Shown: positions 25,201-32,725 of the stretch, piece by piece
Numbering within the stretch: position 1 is the first letter of the stretch
How the letters are laid out: each line of letters starts with the position of its first letter
Origin: CAMCYM01 sp964405405
GTDB lineage: Bacteria; Bacteroidota; Bacteroidia; Flavobacteriales_D; Sanyastnellaceae
Length of the DNA stretch: 64,000 nucleotides
Direction: 5' to 3'
Assembly (NCBI GenBank): GCA_964405405.1
Contig: CAYONT010000001.1
Span: 1-64,000, forward strand
Translations under genes and position numbers: made by a program
Notes under the pieces: model-generated
Seen by the model: the letters and a program-made list of their open reading frames with translations, nothing else
Database searches by the model: none
Told to the model about the DNA's origin: nothing

Positions 25201-25652
25201 GCAGCGCTGGTGCTGAAGACCTCGAGGGGGTCCTCGGAACCCGTCGCGCCCAGGCGCAGGAAAATCCCACCTCCGTAACTACCGCCTCCGGGCACGCCCG
25301 GGGCCGGAAGTACCACCTGCTCCGGGCTGAGGCCTGGCGCGAGCGTGAAGACGTGGAGGGCGCTCTGGTTGTTCAACGAACCCGCGAGCGCCTGCACCCA
25401 GCGGACCGATGCGTCCCAGCCCATCGATTCATTGGACGAAATGCAATGCCAAACCGCCGTCTCCCCCGCTCCGTCGGCCGCCAGCGTGGCCGTATCGCCC
25501 ACCACATTCCACTGGGACAAATCCCCGTACCAGCTCCCCTGGGCACGAACCGGGTGGGTTGCTCCCCAACCGCCTCCCACCACGCCGGCCCCCACTCCGA
25601 CCCACAGGCCTCCCTGCCACAGGGCCTGCAGCCCGCTCTTCCTCCGTTCCAT
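22239..25652 (-). CDS. Large secreted lamin-tail-domain protein
   Basis: Protein of 1137 residues. Start ATG at 25652 (MERRKSGLQ) gives a signal peptide with a Gly/Val core ending at VRAQ; upstream in-frame starts would reach into the next gene's leader. Residues about 30-230 look like a concanavalin-like beta region. A lamin-tail domain begins at LVITEIMADPTPSQGLPEWE near 350, and a second copy-like segment starts LLLTEIAAVPIAQGAEWGEY. Several Ig-like repeats follow. The last 70 residues (LALYDGAGRMRHTL; WDGRGPTGTYLAPGTYLLL) resemble a FlgD-Ig or gliding-associated C-terminal domain, a likely T9SS signal. Such proteins are surface or secreted in Bacteroidota. It is extremely Pro/Gly/Trp-rich. 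Role unknown. Confidence 0.75.
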   Translation of the reverse strand: MERRKSGLQALWQGGLWVGVGAGVVGGGWGATHPVRAQGSWYGDLSQWNVVGDTATLAADGAGETAVWHCISSNESMGWDASVRWVQALAGSLNNQSALHVFTLAPGLSPEQVVLPAPGVPGGGSYGGGIFLRLGATGSEDPLEVFSTSAAGDPPVPFGSWEPGTWAAGLDRSFRFRCSPETPDSVRWYDRAPDSPGAWTARPPLPWTQGPVCMGLSARYTSSNTSAFRWVLEAQGPWVADTTGPRLLEWQWHGDTLQFTWDEPIHPDDNPWVVWWDGSTSPAEGTSTQRADGILWALPPAPPPGVWLDVGWPAVRDTLGHWGTDTTLTVCWLPPGRAGWRDLVITEIMADPTPSQGLPEWEWVEVLNRGEEGLDLQHVLWWDTGSGLATLLPLPGVDARLFPGERAVLSGSSLPIPGCTRQLRVIGGLSLLDAGDEVGLRHPDGTAIDQVAYDRSWWQGAGGGVSCAVRTPGGCDGPANWSPSRPSDEWEAPPASPALPASFESQAAPGPAPPLQLLGFVPESPSLGWFVFDEPLDPRGMPERQGGLAGWVDATGAAWGRVRFLPEVPWEGTAFQVELRGVRRCAPPGEAAGDPGFLWADSVEFFPRAGELLLTEIAAVPIAQGAEWGEYVEWVNAAGVSLETGGVRVQGEGETEVGRRVLQPGAREVRKVEEGLPNAQGEVVVTGVTGDTLERVRYGACWHGDARSEDAGLSWVRRSLNAPTEDAASWVSSGDARGGSPGGVDPAEGTDSEPGQVVPRLEQAGRLGDRAVVLANVPLRQVPNQWKAVEPPAEFRVAGWGNGRLWEVPAASWQLGDSIGDALGQTAQAAPPPGWLEVVDALHRPEPPANAGEPGAGGWLWNEMLGDPVDGGEPFVELAYRGSQAGGWVGDLRWNTEDLAMPGDWHAFGTIDWWVEAHQPVAWARCPSRLKGGGRVLPATLPSLHGDRHVTLGQLPWLFPADTVRVASDRHSPWIWDPEGISLERVEGAAGLPGWQWNGWFSCWAGQTPGLKNAQLPGYGLAGENLLALSSRTVTPGPGGRLPQVEIQLCPPAGSGPGTAAAWRLALYDGAGRMRHTLLETDQAPPAPGACARWIWDGRGPTGTYLAPGTYLLLATDTRGRPHGWSPVSVAPVVRPP

Positions 25653-25753
25653 CGCCTCGCTTTTCGTTCGCCCCAAAGGTTTGCTCCACGTTGTCTTTTC
25701 TGCAACAACGGCCACAAAGCAGATGGGGGCGACTGCAAATCGGTTGGGGTCTG

Positions 25754-25761
25754 TTAATTTG
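25754..25761 (+). promoter_or_regulatory. Candidate -7 element for the TonB receptor gene
   Basis: TTAATTTG, one base from TAnnTTTG, lies 37 bases before the start at 25799 and is followed by GCGCAAAATCGACGG, similar to the leaders of kbl and the M43 protease. The overlapping TTTGGCC (25758-25764) is one of the recurring GGCCAAA words, here outside coding sequence. Confidence 0.35.
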
Positions 25762-25798
25762 GCCTGCGCAAAATCGACGGAAATCCAACCCAAGCAAC

Positions 25799-28696
25799 AT
25801 GTTTTCAATCAGAAATGAAAAGGATTCGCACCGCCCTTTGATGGGGTTGGAAGCATGGTTCATGCTGGCTTTTTGCATCCTCTTTGGGGCGGTAGGATTC
25901 GGCGAACGTGCAGGGAGTACGTTGCGGGCGCAGACCACCGTGAAGGGTCGGGTCATCGACAGCGAAACGCGGGAACCGATTCTCGGGGCTTCGGTGCGCA
26001 TCGACGGCACGCAGGACGGTACCACCACCAATGAACAAGGACAATTTGAAGTGACCACCATGCGCCGCGAGCCGGGCACCCTCGTGGTTTCGATGGTGGG
26101 TTTCGTGACCCTGCGCAAGGAGGTGCCCCTGCGGCCCACGGGGGGCGAATTGAACTTGCAGCCGCTGGGGCTGCAAGTGGCGACGGTTGGATTGCGGGAG
26201 GCGCAGGTCATCGCGTCAGTGGCCTTGGACCGGGCGACTCCGGTGGCGTTGTCGACGGTGGATGTGCGGGAAATCGAGGCGCGTCAGGGTGATCGGGAGT
26301 TGGTGGAGACCCTCAACATCACCCCGGGCGTCTACGCAACCAAGTCCGGGGGCGGTTTTGGGGACAGCCGCATCAACATCCGGGGCTTCGATCAGCGCAA
26401 TGTGGCCGTGCTCATCAACGGCATTCCGGTGAACGACATGGAGAACGGCTGGGTATACTGGTCCAATTGGGCCGGTCTCGGGGATGCCGTGGCCACGATT
26501 CAGGTGCAGCGCGGACTCGGTGCCTCGAAGCTCGCCATCAATTCTGTAGGAGGCACGCTCAACATGGTGACCCGTGGGGCCGATGTGCAGCGAAGCGTTT
26601 CGATAGGCCAAACCCTGACCGACTACGGCCGCTACAAAACGCTGGTTTCCCTTCATTCCGGTCGGTTGCGCAGTGGATGGGCCGTTTCTGCAGTCGGAAG
26701 CAGAACCAGCGGCAACGCATACGTCGATGCCACCTTTGTGGATGCATGGAGCTACTTTCTCTCCGCGTCGCGCGACTTCGGGGAGCACCGCTGGGTGTTC
26801 ACGGTCATCGGCGCTCCACAAACCCACGGCCAGCGCCGGGGTGCGCTCACGGTCGAGCGTTTCCGGGACTTGGAGCAACTCGGCTACGAGGCGCATCGCT
26901 GGAACGATGATTGGGGATTCCGGGACGGCGAGGTGCAGAGTGCCCGTGTCAATTTCTACCACAAACCCCAGTTCGCGGTGAATCACTACGCGCCATTGGG
27001 CAATCGAGGTCACTTGGCTTCCAGCCTGTACGTGAGTTTGGGCCGTGGATATGGCACCCGACTGGATGGAACCACCGTGCCCCGGTTGACCGAAACCTAT
27101 GGCCCTGACGGTGCCCAGCGCACCATCCGAACGACTTTGGACTGGGACTACCTCGTATCGCTGAACGAGGGCAACACACAAGCCGTCACCTACTTGGCCG
27201 ATGAGATTGCCTTCGACCCGACCACTGGCGCCTGGAGCGACACCCTGCACCGCAAGGGCGACCCTGTGCTCGAAGGGGGACAGCCGGTCACGGGCATGAG
27301 CCGTTCGTCCATCGAGCGCCAACACAACGACCACTTCTGGACCGGGTTGTTGAGCACGATGCGATTGGAACTCGGGGAGCGGACCGAGCTGCTGGCTGGC
27401 GTCGACGTACGGGCCTACGAGGGCCGCCACTACACCACCGTGGGGGACCTTTTGGGTGGTCAGTTCGTTCGTCAGGCCTTTGCTGCGTCCGATGGATACG
27501 GGGTCAACCCGGATTATGCCTTGCTTGCCCGGGAGGGGGATGTCATCAAGTACGATGACCGGGGCCAGGTGGCCTATGGGGGAGGGTTTGGCCAAATCGA
27601 ATACAAATCGCCCCGTTTCTCGGCGTTCGCTGCAGGAACCCTCAGCCACACCTTGTACCGCCGTCTCGACCGGTACAAGTACTTTCGTTACGAAACAACG
27701 GGGGTTCAACCAGTGACCGTATGGGATGCGGGGTCGAACACCTGGACCCAGGAAGAGGCTTTTCGGTATGGTGTTGAGAGTCAGCGCGCCGGCAGCATGG
27801 GATACAATGTCAAAGCGGGCGGCAGTTTTCTGTGGACCGAGGCCAGCACTTTCTACCTCCATGCAGGCCAGTACGCCCGCGCGCCTTTCATCCAATACGT
27901 GTTCACCAACTTCTCGAACGCCTTGTCAAACGACCGGCTCGTCACGGAAAAGGTGCGCGCGGTCGAGTTGGGTTACCGGTTCCGCCGTCCCCGGTTCTCA
28001 GTGGATGTCAATGCCTACCACACGCAGTGGCGGGACAAGAGCATCATCTCGGGTCCCATCCTCCGACCCGATGGCACCGAGTACCGGGCCTTCATCACCG
28101 GTTTGGTCCAAATCCACGATGGCCTGGAGCTGGAATGGCGCTGGCGCCCGGCACGCAACTGGACGGTGGGCGGGATGGCGTCCGTGGGCAATTGGCGCTG
28201 GGACAACGATGTGCAGGCGGACATCAATGACGAAGCCACGGGAGAAGTCATCGAGTCGTTGTACATCTATTCTGCAGGTTTGAAGGTCAGCGATGCGCCG
28301 CAGACCCAGGTTGGGGTGCTGGCCGAGTACCGAAACGAGCGCGGTTGGGCTTGGGGCGCGAGCTATGTCTACAACACCCGGTTGTACGCCCGGTTCCAGG
28401 TGGATCTCGACCGGACAGCCCCGGAAAGGGCGGGGTTGCAGCCTGTTGCGTTGCCCGATTATGGGTACCTGGATGTGAATGTGGGCAAGGACTTTGTCCT
28501 GCGGGGCGCGCGTTGCCGGTTGCAAGCAAACGTTCAAAACGCACTGGACCACATCTACATGAGCGATGGATTCGAGACGTTTTATACGGATCCACAAACC
28601 GGCAACAAGTTGCAGGGCACGGTGGAGAACGGGAAGCTGGAGGGCTACTGGTCCTATGGCCGCACAGTGGCTTTGACCTGGCGCGTGACCTTCTGA
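25799..28696 (+). CDS. TonB-dependent outer-membrane receptor
   Basis: Protein of 965 residues: signal peptide (hydrophobic about 20-34, likely cut after STLRAQ), a carboxypeptidase-regulatory-like domain (about 45-125, VKGRVIDSETREPILGASVR), a plug domain (about 145-260, INIRGFDQRNVAVLINGIPVN) and a 22-strand barrel ending in aromatic TWRVTF. No TonB box is obvious. The CarboxypepD_reg plus plug layout is the Bacteroidota nutrient type, but no SusD partner follows, so it is more like a siderophore/metal or peptide receptor than a glycan importer. Start at 25799 is chosen over the alternative Met at 25841. It stands alone; the gene upstream is divergent and a tRNA follows on the other strand. 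Confidence 0.92.
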   Translation: MFSIRNEKDSHRPLMGLEAWFMLAFCILFGAVGFGERAGSTLRAQTTVKGRVIDSETREPILGASVRIDGTQDGTTTNEQGQFEVTTMRREPGTLVVSMVGFVTLRKEVPLRPTGGELNLQPLGLQVATVGLREAQVIASVALDRATPVALSTVDVREIEARQGDRELVETLNITPGVYATKSGGGFGDSRINIRGFDQRNVAVLINGIPVNDMENGWVYWSNWAGLGDAVATIQVQRGLGASKLAINSVGGTLNMVTRGADVQRSVSIGQTLTDYGRYKTLVSLHSGRLRSGWAVSAVGSRTSGNAYVDATFVDAWSYFLSASRDFGEHRWVFTVIGAPQTHGQRRGALTVERFRDLEQLGYEAHRWNDDWGFRDGEVQSARVNFYHKPQFAVNHYAPLGNRGHLASSLYVSLGRGYGTRLDGTTVPRLTETYGPDGAQRTIRTTLDWDYLVSLNEGNTQAVTYLADEIAFDPTTGAWSDTLHRKGDPVLEGGQPVTGMSRSSIERQHNDHFWTGLLSTMRLELGERTELLAGVDVRAYEGRHYTTVGDLLGGQFVRQAFAASDGYGVNPDYALLAREGDVIKYDDRGQVAYGGGFGQIEYKSPRFSAFAAGTLSHTLYRRLDRYKYFRYETTGVQPVTVWDAGSNTWTQEEAFRYGVESQRAGSMGYNVKAGGSFLWTEASTFYLHAGQYARAPFIQYVFTNFSNALSNDRLVTEKVRAVELGYRFRRPRFSVDVNAYHTQWRDKSIISGPILRPDGTEYRAFITGLVQIHDGLELEWRWRPARNWTVGGMASVGNWRWDNDVQADINDEATGEVIESLYIYSAGLKVSDAPQTQVGVLAEYRNERGWAWGASYVYNTRLYARFQVDLDRTAPERAGLQPVALPDYGYLDVNVGKDFVLRGARCRLQANVQNALDHIYMSDGFETFYTDPQTGNKLQGTVENGKLEGYWSYGRTVALTWRVTF
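27587..27596. repeat. Palindromic copy of the recurring GGCCAAA word
   Basis: TTTGGCCAAA joins both orientations of the over-represented GGCCAAA word and is followed by TC, so one strand reads GGCCAAATC and the other GGCCAAACC. It lies inside the TonB receptor gene (residues Gly-Gln-Ile). See the finding on the word's frequency. Confidence 0.6.
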
Positions 28697-28746
28697 TGGG
28701 CGGGCGAATGGCTCGGAAAACGGCCAAACAATCCGCCAAGTTGAGG

Positions 28747-28776
28747 TAAAAAAAGAGGTCCCGCTGGGGGACCTCT
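28747..28776 (-). terminator. Intrinsic terminator after tRNA-Thr
   Basis: Read on the minus strand, AGAGGTCCC pairs with GGGACCTCT over a short loop and is followed by seven T residues. It lies eight bases after the 3' end of tRNA-Thr. The T run is only on the minus strand, so it serves the tRNA rather than the TonB receptor gene that converges from the left. Confidence 0.8.
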
Positions 28777-28784
28777 GGCTTGGG

Positions 28785-28857
<73 letters not shown>

Positions 28858-28869
28858 GAAAAGCGTGTG

Positions 28870-28877
28870 CAAAGATA
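28870..28877 (-). promoter_or_regulatory. -7 box for tRNA-Thr
   Basis: The minus strand reads TATCTTTG, exact TAnnTTTG, with 12 bases to the tRNA 5' end. No clear TTTG -33 element is visible upstream. Confidence 0.5.
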
Positions 28878-28923
28878 CGGCGGCGGTTGCGGATTTGTTT
28901 CAGTCCGAAACGGAAAAAATCGG

Positions 28924-29484
28924 TCAGGGCGTGGTGCGCCTCAGTCTTTGCCCCAGTCGTTCCAGGGTGCTTTCCACTTCCTCGGAGAGGGGCGTTGGAA
29001 ATTGAGACTGGAGGTGCAAGAGCAGTTGGTGGGACTCGTGGAGTTGCCGGGTCAGTTGGTTGACGAGTTGCCGGTGGTTCTCACGCAGCATGGTCTCGGT
29101 GAACGCTTTCCGGATGATGGCCAGTACCTCCGCGTCGACCCAGGGTTTCTCTAGGTACCAGTCGATTTGGCCTGCATTGATGGCCTCCTTGATGAGCGCA
29201 TGCGAACCGTAGGCCGTGATGAGGCAGCGTTTGAGGTCCGGATAGATGTCCACGGTCTGGCGCAGCAGGTCGATGCCGGTTCCGTGGGGCATTTTCTGGT
29301 CGGTGATCAGGAGATCGATGGGCTGGCTGTCCAAAATGGCCACGCCTTCCTGCATGGAATGGGCCGTCAGGATCGTGCAAAACTTGCGAAACCCAGCCCG
29401 GAATGCACTCAAATTGGGTGCGTCATCGTCCACATACAGGACCACAAAGGACCGGAGATCTTGTGGAAGGGTGAGTTGAGGCAT
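28924..29484 (-). CDS. Stand-alone response regulator with helical C-terminus
   Basis: Protein of 186 residues from ATG 29484 (an upstream TTG is disfavoured). Residues 1-125 form a receiver domain with acidic pocket DDD, phospho-acceptor Asp62 in LLITDQKMP, Thr90 in CLITAYG and Lys113 in LEKPW. The remaining 60 residues are a Leu/Gln/Glu-rich helix, probably a coiled coil, and no DNA-binding, enzymatic or HPt domain is present. It probably passes a signal by protein contact. No histidine kinase lies beside it; the SpoIIE phosphatase at 36.2 kb is one conceivable partner but this is speculation. It ends 66 bases from the tRNA promoter region. Confidence 0.85.
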   Translation of the reverse strand: MPQLTLPQDLRSFVVLYVDDDAPNLSAFRAGFRKFCTILTAHSMQEGVAILDSQPIDLLITDQKMPHGTGIDLLRQTVDIYPDLKRCLITAYGSHALIKEAINAGQIDWYLEKPWVDAEVLAIIRKAFTETMLRENHRQLVNQLTRQLHESHQLLLHLQSQFPTPLSEEVESTLERLGQRLRRTTP

Positions 29485-29537
29485 CGCAGGCAAGACGCGC
29501 GGAAAGGTCGAAGGGTTGTACGGGAAATCCGCGGGCT

Positions 29538-31634
29538 TTAGGAAATGATGTCGCCTGCAGCGCAGCCTGCTTCCGGGGTGACGAAGCGCAATCCGCCGTC
29601 GGCTGTGCTGGCGAGCAGCACCATCCCTTGGCTTTCGATGCCGCGGATGGTGCGGGGAGCGAGGTTCGCCAGCAGAGTCACCTGCCGCCCGACGACCTCT
29701 TCGGGTGAAAAATGCTCCGCGATGCCGCTGAGCACGGTGCGTTCGTCGAGGCCGGTTCGGATGGTCAGGCGCAGCAATTTGTCGGCTTTGGGAACCCGCT
29801 CGCAGGCGATGACCTCGCCGACGCGCAGGTCGAGCCGGGCAAAATCGTCAAAGGCAATGGGATCCTTGGCTGGGGCCACGGTCCGGGCAGGTGACTCAGT
29901 CGGCGCGTCGGGTTGCGGACCCAGCCGGCCGCGCAGGGCCTCGATGGTGGCATCTTCGACCTTGGTGAACAAGATGGGCAGCGGGGACAGGGAGGTGCCC
30001 GGCGCGACCGCATTCGGTCCAGCTTGCCGCCAATCGTGTGTGGCGACCCCGAATGCCTCGCCCACGCGCTTTGCCATGCGGGGCAGGAAGGGTGCGAGGA
30101 GGATGCTGCTGGCACCGGCCACTTGGATGGCGAGGTGCAGGGTGTAGGTGGCCCGGTCGGGGTCTGATTGGGTTTGTTTCCAGGGCTCCTGTTCGGTGAG
30201 GTACTTGTTGCCCAGCCGAACGAGGCCCATGGCTTCCTGCAGGGCATCCCGGTAGCGGAACTTCTCGATGGCTTCGGCCACCCGATGGGGGGTGGACTCC
30301 AGGGCTTCGAGGAGTTCACGGTCGGCATCCCCGGGCTGGATGGAGGTGGGGAGGGATGGGATTTGGCCTTCGTGAAACTTCTGGGTCAGCACCTGCACGC
30401 GGTTGATGAAGTTGCCCAGCACGTCTGCCAATTCGTTGTTCACCCGGTCGCGGTAATCGCTCCAGGTGAACTCGCTGTCTTTCTGCTCCGGCATGATGCT
30501 GGCCAGCACGTACCGCATCTCATCGCTCCGGTCGGGGAACTCCTCCAGAAACTCAGCGACCCAAACCGCCCAATTCCGGGAGGTGCTGATTTTGTCGCCT
30601 TCCAGGTTCATGAAGGCGTTCGCGGGCACCTGGGTCGGGAGGTTGTACGACCCGTGGGCTTTGAGCAAGATGGGGAAGATGAGGCAGTGGAAGACGATGT
30701 TGTCCTTCCCGATGAAGTGAACGAGTTCCGCCTCCGGGTCTTGCCACCACCTCCGCCAGTCCTGGCCGTTGGCTTCGCACCACTCCATCGTGGCGGTGAT
30801 GTAGCCGATGGGCGCGTCAAGCCAAACATACAGCACCTTGCCTTCGGCATGGGGCAGGGGAACGGGCACGCCCCAATCGAGGTCCCGTGTCATGGCGCGG
30901 CTCTCGAGTCCTCCGTCGATCCAACTGCGGCATTGGCCTACGACATGCGCCTTCCAGCGGGTGGCGTCGTGGTGCGGTGCCCCGTCGAGCACGCCCTCTT
31001 CGATGTAGGCGCGGAGCCAGGTTTCGTGGCGGCCCATGGGCAGGTACCAGAGGGTCGTGTCCCGCAGCACGGGGGTGGCGCCGCTCAAGGTGGATGTGGG
31101 CGACAACAGGTCCGTGGGCGACAGGGCGGAACCGCACTTCTCGCATTGGTCTCCGTAGGCCCCGGACTCCTTGCATTTGGGACAGGTGCCGGTTATGTAA
31201 CGGTCCGCGAGGAAGGTTCCGACCTGTTCGTCGTAGAATTGGGCTTCGGTCTTGACTTCGAAGGCGTCGTTTTCGAGCAGTTTCAGGAAAAACTGTTGGG
31301 CCACTTCATGGTGTTTGGGGCTGCTCGTTCGGCTGTAGTGGTCGAAGGAGATGTCCAAGCCGCGAAAGGCTTCCTGCATCTCGACGTGGTACTTGTCCAC
31401 GATTTCCCGCGGGGTCATGCCCTCCTTCCTGGCCCGCATGGTGATGGCGGCTCCGTGTTCGTCTGAGCCGCAAATCCAAAGTACTTCTTGGCCGCTTGCC
31501 CGCAGGTAACGGGCATGGATGTCCGCAGGCAGGTAGGCGCCGGCGATGTGACCGACGTGAATGGGGCCGTTTGCGTACGGAAGGGCCGAGGTCATCATCG
31601 TGCGTTTGCGCACAGGGGTTTTGCCAGGATGCAT
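29538..31634 (-). CDS. metG: Methionine-tRNA ligase
   Basis: Protein of 698 residues from ATG 31634; an earlier in-frame start at 31685 would add a 17-residue leader with no conserved match. Class I signature HVGH (about 25) and KISTSRNW (about 348, the KMSKS counterpart in its Bacteroidota form), a four-cysteine zinc knuckle CPKC...CEKC (about 150-170), an anticodon-binding helical domain and a C-terminal OB-fold tRNA-binding domain (about 590-698, DLRVGEVIACERVPKADKL). It charges tRNA-Met and initiator tRNA. The 3' end lies 53 bases from the response regulator start. It diverges from the LD-carboxypeptidase. Confidence 0.97.
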   Translation of the reverse strand: MHPGKTPVRKRTMMTSALPYANGPIHVGHIAGAYLPADIHARYLRASGQEVLWICGSDEHGAAITMRARKEGMTPREIVDKYHVEMQEAFRGLDISFDHYSRTSSPKHHEVAQQFFLKLLENDAFEVKTEAQFYDEQVGTFLADRYITGTCPKCKESGAYGDQCEKCGSALSPTDLLSPTSTLSGATPVLRDTTLWYLPMGRHETWLRAYIEEGVLDGAPHHDATRWKAHVVGQCRSWIDGGLESRAMTRDLDWGVPVPLPHAEGKVLYVWLDAPIGYITATMEWCEANGQDWRRWWQDPEAELVHFIGKDNIVFHCLIFPILLKAHGSYNLPTQVPANAFMNLEGDKISTSRNWAVWVAEFLEEFPDRSDEMRYVLASIMPEQKDSEFTWSDYRDRVNNELADVLGNFINRVQVLTQKFHEGQIPSLPTSIQPGDADRELLEALESTPHRVAEAIEKFRYRDALQEAMGLVRLGNKYLTEQEPWKQTQSDPDRATYTLHLAIQVAGASSILLAPFLPRMAKRVGEAFGVATHDWRQAGPNAVAPGTSLSPLPILFTKVEDATIEALRGRLGPQPDAPTESPARTVAPAKDPIAFDDFARLDLRVGEVIACERVPKADKLLRLTIRTGLDERTVLSGIAEHFSPEEVVGRQVTLLANLAPRTIRGIESQGMVLLASTADGGLRFVTPEAGCAAGDIIS

Positions 31635-31735
31635 GGGCGGAAGGCGTTGGAGCGCGGTTTTTTTTGCAGGCCAAATTTCGTTCAACCGATCGGGCTCTCC
31701 ACCGCAGCCCCCGTGTTTTTGCCGAACTTCCCGGC

Positions 31736-32725
31736 ATGAATGTACAGGGCATGACAGCGGTTCCTCGGCGCCGACCTCGGGGGCTGCGGCCTGGGGACGG
31801 CATCGCCTTGGTGGCGCCGGCGCGATTCGCCCCGGAGGAGCGAATCGCCGAGGCGGCCGAGGCCATCCGTGCCGCGGGGTTCACCCCCATCCTCCCGCCG
31901 GGTCTGTCGGCCCGCCATCTTTCCTTCGGCGGCACAGATGCCCACCGGGCCCAGGTCCTCAACACGTGCTTCCGTGACCCGGCGGTCCGAGCCGTCTGGG
32001 CCCTCCGCGGCGGATATGGCAGCGCCCGGCTGCTCCCCCTCCTCGATGCCGCCGCTTTCCAAGCCGACCCCAAGTGGATCATGGGGTTCTCCGACATCAC
32101 AGCGCTGCACGCCTGGGCCGACCGCCTCGGCGTCGCTTCGCTCCACGCGCCGGTCGCCTTGACCCACCGGGGCGAGCTGGGGGAGATGGTTGCCGCCGCT
32201 GGCGCGGCGAGAGATGCCGCGGCTTCGCCGCGGGAGATGGGAGATGCCGCGGCTTCGCCGCGGGAGGCCGGAGTGGTGGTGGGCGGGAACCTCAGCGTGC
32301 TGTACAGCCTGCTCGGCACCCCTTATTTTCCCGATGTACGGGGTTGTGTGCTGTTGCTCGAGGACCTCGACGAATACTTGTACCACCTGGACCGGATGTT
32401 GCTCGCCTTTCGGCTGGCGGGGATTTGGGAGCAGGTGGCGGGCGTGGCCGTCGGGAGCTTCACCGAAATCCGCGACAACACGCGGGCCTTTGGGCAGTCG
32501 GTGGACAATCCCTTCGGCCGCAGCGTTCAGGAGATTTTCGAAGACCAAATCCGTCCCCAACACCCCGACCTGCCCATCGTCTGGGATTTGCCCGTCGGGC
32601 ATGGTCCGGTGAACCGACCGGTGGTCCTGGGCTGCGGGGGCTGGATTCTGGCTAAATTCGCGCAAAATTCAACCGATGTACGGAGCATTTCAGGATCATT
32701 TGAAAACCCAGCTGAAGGAGATTGA
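31736..32725 (+). CDS. S66 family LD-carboxypeptidase
   Basis: Protein of 329 residues, S66 (LdcA/MccF) family. Nucleophile Ser96 is in GGYGSARL; the partner Glu lies in LLLEDLDEYLYHLDRML and His in LPVGHGPVNRPVVLG, completing the Ser-Glu-His triad. Such enzymes trim the terminal D-Ala from tetrapeptide stems of recycled murein in the cytoplasm, or cleave microcin-like amides. Residues about 159-178 are an insert of two DAAASPRE(M)G units made by a 30-bp tandem repeat. The C-terminus is extended by about 20 residues that overlap the start of kbl by 50 bases. Start ATG 31736; 31751 is an alternative. Confidence 0.88.
   Translation: MNVQGMTAVPRRRPRGLRPGDGIALVAPARFAPEERIAEAAEAIRAAGFTPILPPGLSARHLSFGGTDAHRAQVLNTCFRDPAVRAVWALRGGYGSARLLPLLDAAAFQADPKWIMGFSDITALHAWADRLGVASLHAPVALTHRGELGEMVAAAGAARDAAASPREMGDAAASPREAGVVVGGNLSVLYSLLGTPYFPDVRGCVLLLEDLDEYLYHLDRMLLAFRLAGIWEQVAGVAVGSFTEIRDNTRAFGQSVDNPFGRSVQEIFEDQIRPQHPDLPIVWDLPVGHGPVNRPVVLGCGGWILAKFAQNSTDVRSISGSFENPAEGD
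32211..32266 (+). repeat. 30-bp tandem repeat with palindromic core in the S66 gene
   Basis: A unit starting GAGATGCCGCGGCTTCGCCG repeats at 32211 and 32241 with a 30-base period; the second copy is 26 bases long. Each holds CCGCGGCTTCGCCGCGG, a 7-bp inverted repeat with a 3-base loop. The period is a multiple of three, so the frame is preserved and the insert encodes a repeated Asp-Ala-Ala-Ala-Ser-Pro-Arg-Glu. Confidence 0.9.
32653..32660 (+). promoter_or_regulatory. Candidate -7 element for kbl
   Basis: TAAATTCG followed by CGCAAAATTC lies 15 bases before the kbl ATG and inside the 3' end of the LD-carboxypeptidase gene. It shares the trailing CGCAAAAT with the TonB receptor and M43 protease leaders. 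Confidence 0.3.

Noticed and set aside
27587..27596. TTTGGCCAAA as a terminator or operator
   Set aside because: Within the TonB receptor coding sequence with no T run; better explained as a palindromic copy of the recurring word.
26216..27895. Long open frame antisense to the TonB receptor gene
   Set aside because: Typical of high-GC coding sequence; the plus-strand product is a complete TonB receptor.
28754..28776. Terminator for the TonB receptor gene on the plus strand
   Set aside because: The T run is only on the minus strand after the hairpin, so it fits the tRNA.
32211..32266. Possible CRISPR-like array
   Set aside because: Only two copies, no spacers, inside a coding frame; a plain tandem duplication.
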